Positions 62,980 through 64,000 of a stretch of 64,000 nucleotides of DNA are shown here, in pieces. The notes under the pieces were generated by a model. It searched no databases and was not told the origin of the DNA. It saw only the letters and a program-made list of their open reading frames with translations. This DNA comes from a virus, in the IMG/VR virus record IMGVR_UViG_3300031800_000001, positions 1 through 64,000 of that record; one strand, given 5' to 3'. The translations under genes and the position numbers were made by a program. Positions within the stretch are counted from its first letter, which is position 1; the number at the start of each line of letters is the position of its first letter.

Positions 62980-63680
62980 TATTTAATAAATTAAAATGCG
63001 TGTTCACGCCCATATTGAAAGTGGGCACGAATAGTTTTTTTTACTATTGGGGAGACGTAATGTATGGAGAAGAAGACTCCTTGGTTAAGAAAGTGAAAAA
63101 AGGCACTGGTGGAGGTCACTCCACCAAACTTAGACATAGGGTTAAGAGGGATTTTAACGTGGAGTGGGACCCATCGGTTCGAGAGTCTGTTGCGGGCTAT
63201 TATAAATTTGCTTTTGTAAGAAATCCGTGGGTCAGGGCCGTGTCGGCTTTTCGGGAACTAATAAGGCGGTATCCATTTGGGCAAACCGTGGTAAACGAAG
63301 AAGCGGGGTTAACTTATTACGAAATATATGATTTAATGGATGGGCATGTGGATTTTGAAAATTTTATTAATTTTGTCGTAAATAGAGAAAGGGATCACAC
63401 AAATGTAATTAATGGGCATTGGAGAACGCAAGTCGTGACTCTTTGTATGCATCATAAGGAAGGAGCTATGGAATATGATTTTTTTGGTAAATTGGAAAAT
63501 GTTGATGATGATCTAAATAAGGCTCAAAAGCGTTTGGGTCTTGAAGAAACTAAATTATCCAAAGAGCATGAAACTGCGGCATACGATTATAAATTGTACT
63601 ACAAAAACAAAAAAATAATCGACATGGTCGGGGAATATTATAAAGAAGACATAGAGAAATTCGGTTATGATTTCGCATAA
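62973..63680 (+). CDS. Sulfotransferase
   Basis: A 235-residue PAPS-dependent sulfotransferase: FTPILKVGTNSF near 11-22 is the 5'-phosphosulfate-binding loop and FAFVRNPWVRAVSAF near 78-92 the 3'-phosphate-binding motif. The family sulfates sugars (and other hydroxyls). It overlaps the radical SAM gene by 7 bases. Confidence 0.82.
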   Translation: MLVFNKLKCVFTPILKVGTNSFFYYWGDVMYGEEDSLVKKVKKGTGGGHSTKLRHRVKRDFNVEWDPSVRESVAGYYKFAFVRNPWVRAVSAFRELIRRYPFGQTVVNEEAGLTYYEIYDLMDGHVDFENFINFVVNRERDHTNVINGHWRTQVVTLCMHHKEGAMEYDFFGKLENVDDDLNKAQKRLGLEETKLSKEHETAAYDYKLYYKNKKIIDMVGEYYKEDIEKFGYDFA

Positions 63681-64000
63681 GCATAAAATAATTTTCGTGC
63701 CCATCCCAAAGAACGCCAGCCGCTCTATCGCTTTTCTTATTAATGGGGATGAATCGGATTATGGACACTCTACTGCCAAGGGTCTAATGAGAAAGCATAG
63801 GGAATATTGGGATGATTATTATAAGTTTTGTGTGGTAAGAAACCCTTATGATAGGATTGTGTCTGCATATCATCATTTCAAAACCACGCAATTCAAGCGA
63901 GGCGTAAGGGGTTCGAAGCCAAGGCGTATGCAGAATTTACTTAAACAATATTCGGGTTTTCAGGATTTTGTTTTGAATTATCTTAAAGACGCAGAGTTGG
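63667..64000 (+). CDS. Second sulfotransferase (partial, runs off the window)
   Basis: The frame starts 14 bases before the previous stop and stays open to the end. IIFVPIPKNASRSIAF near 8-23 is the phosphosulfate loop and CVVRNPYDRIVSAYHHF near 55-71 the 3'-phosphate motif. It is only distantly similar to the preceding sulfotransferase, so the pair probably acts on different positions or substrates. The C-terminal part is missing from the window. Confidence 0.8.
   Translation, partial: MISHKHKIIFVPIPKNASRSIAFLINGDESDYGHSTAKGLMRKHREYWDDYYKFCVVRNPYDRIVSAYHHFKTTQFKRGVRGSKPRRMQNLLKQYSGFQDFVLNYLKDAEL

Overview
The window is an internal piece of the genome of a large tailed double-stranded DNA phage (class Caudoviricetes). 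The evidence is a rIIA/rIIB pair, a T4-type large terminase, a portal, a protease-scaffold fusion, a major capsid protein, collagen-like fibres, a holin-like gene, phage-encoded tRNAs, a tmRNA and two sigma factors. No integrase, repressor, plasmid or bacterial housekeeping block is present, and genes run off both ends. The host cannot be named. The early promoters look like bacterial sigma-70 promoters (TTGACA, 17 bp, TATAAT-like), TTATNCACA boxes match the bacterial DnaA consensus, and several phage proteins carry lipoprotein signals.

Layout. 1-8.97 kb: small unknown genes packed head to tail, with an ATP-dependent DNA ligase, a tRNA with anticodon CAT, a primary-type sigma factor and a GMP reductase. 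9.0-16.1 kb: rIIA-like and rIIB-like genes, a RuvB-like AAA+ ATPase, an AT-rich patch and a candidate small RNA. 16.5-18.4 kb: two minus-strand genes (T5orf172-type and DUF932-like). 18.4-30.8 kb: an accessory zone of more than 35 mostly tiny genes. Many stand as separate cassettes, each with a GC-rich hairpin, DnaA-like boxes and a promoter whose predicted start is the A of the ATG. The zone also holds tRNA-Trp, tRNA-Thr, a structured RNA in front of tRNA-Thr, and a roughly 750-nt minus-strand non-coding RNA containing a tRNA-like domain. 30.8-31.35 kb: a tmRNA with a 35-codon tag and a second folded RNA. 31.35-64 kb: late genes, from PhoH, a gp55-like sigma factor, an FkbM methyltransferase, a zinc-finger/ERCC4 nuclease, terminase and portal, through a tubulin/FtsZ-like GTPase, lysis-type membrane genes, a ClpP-like protease and the capsid genes. 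The region ends with fibres and a surface-chemistry block (two-part glycosyltransferase, radical SAM enzyme, two sulfotransferases).

How it may work together (inference). Early genes are driven by several promoter families. One carries an invariant TAGAAT at a fixed place in the 17-bp spacer (11 copies, on both strands). Others place the start of transcription on the start codon. The phage sigma factor near 34 kb, at the head of the late block, may direct late transcription; GTGTAA recurs ahead of several late units. The most notable material is RNA: the giant RNA, the long-tag tmRNA, three copies of a three-way-junction RNA, a structured RNA ahead of tRNA-Thr, and a small RNA exposing CUCCUCC.
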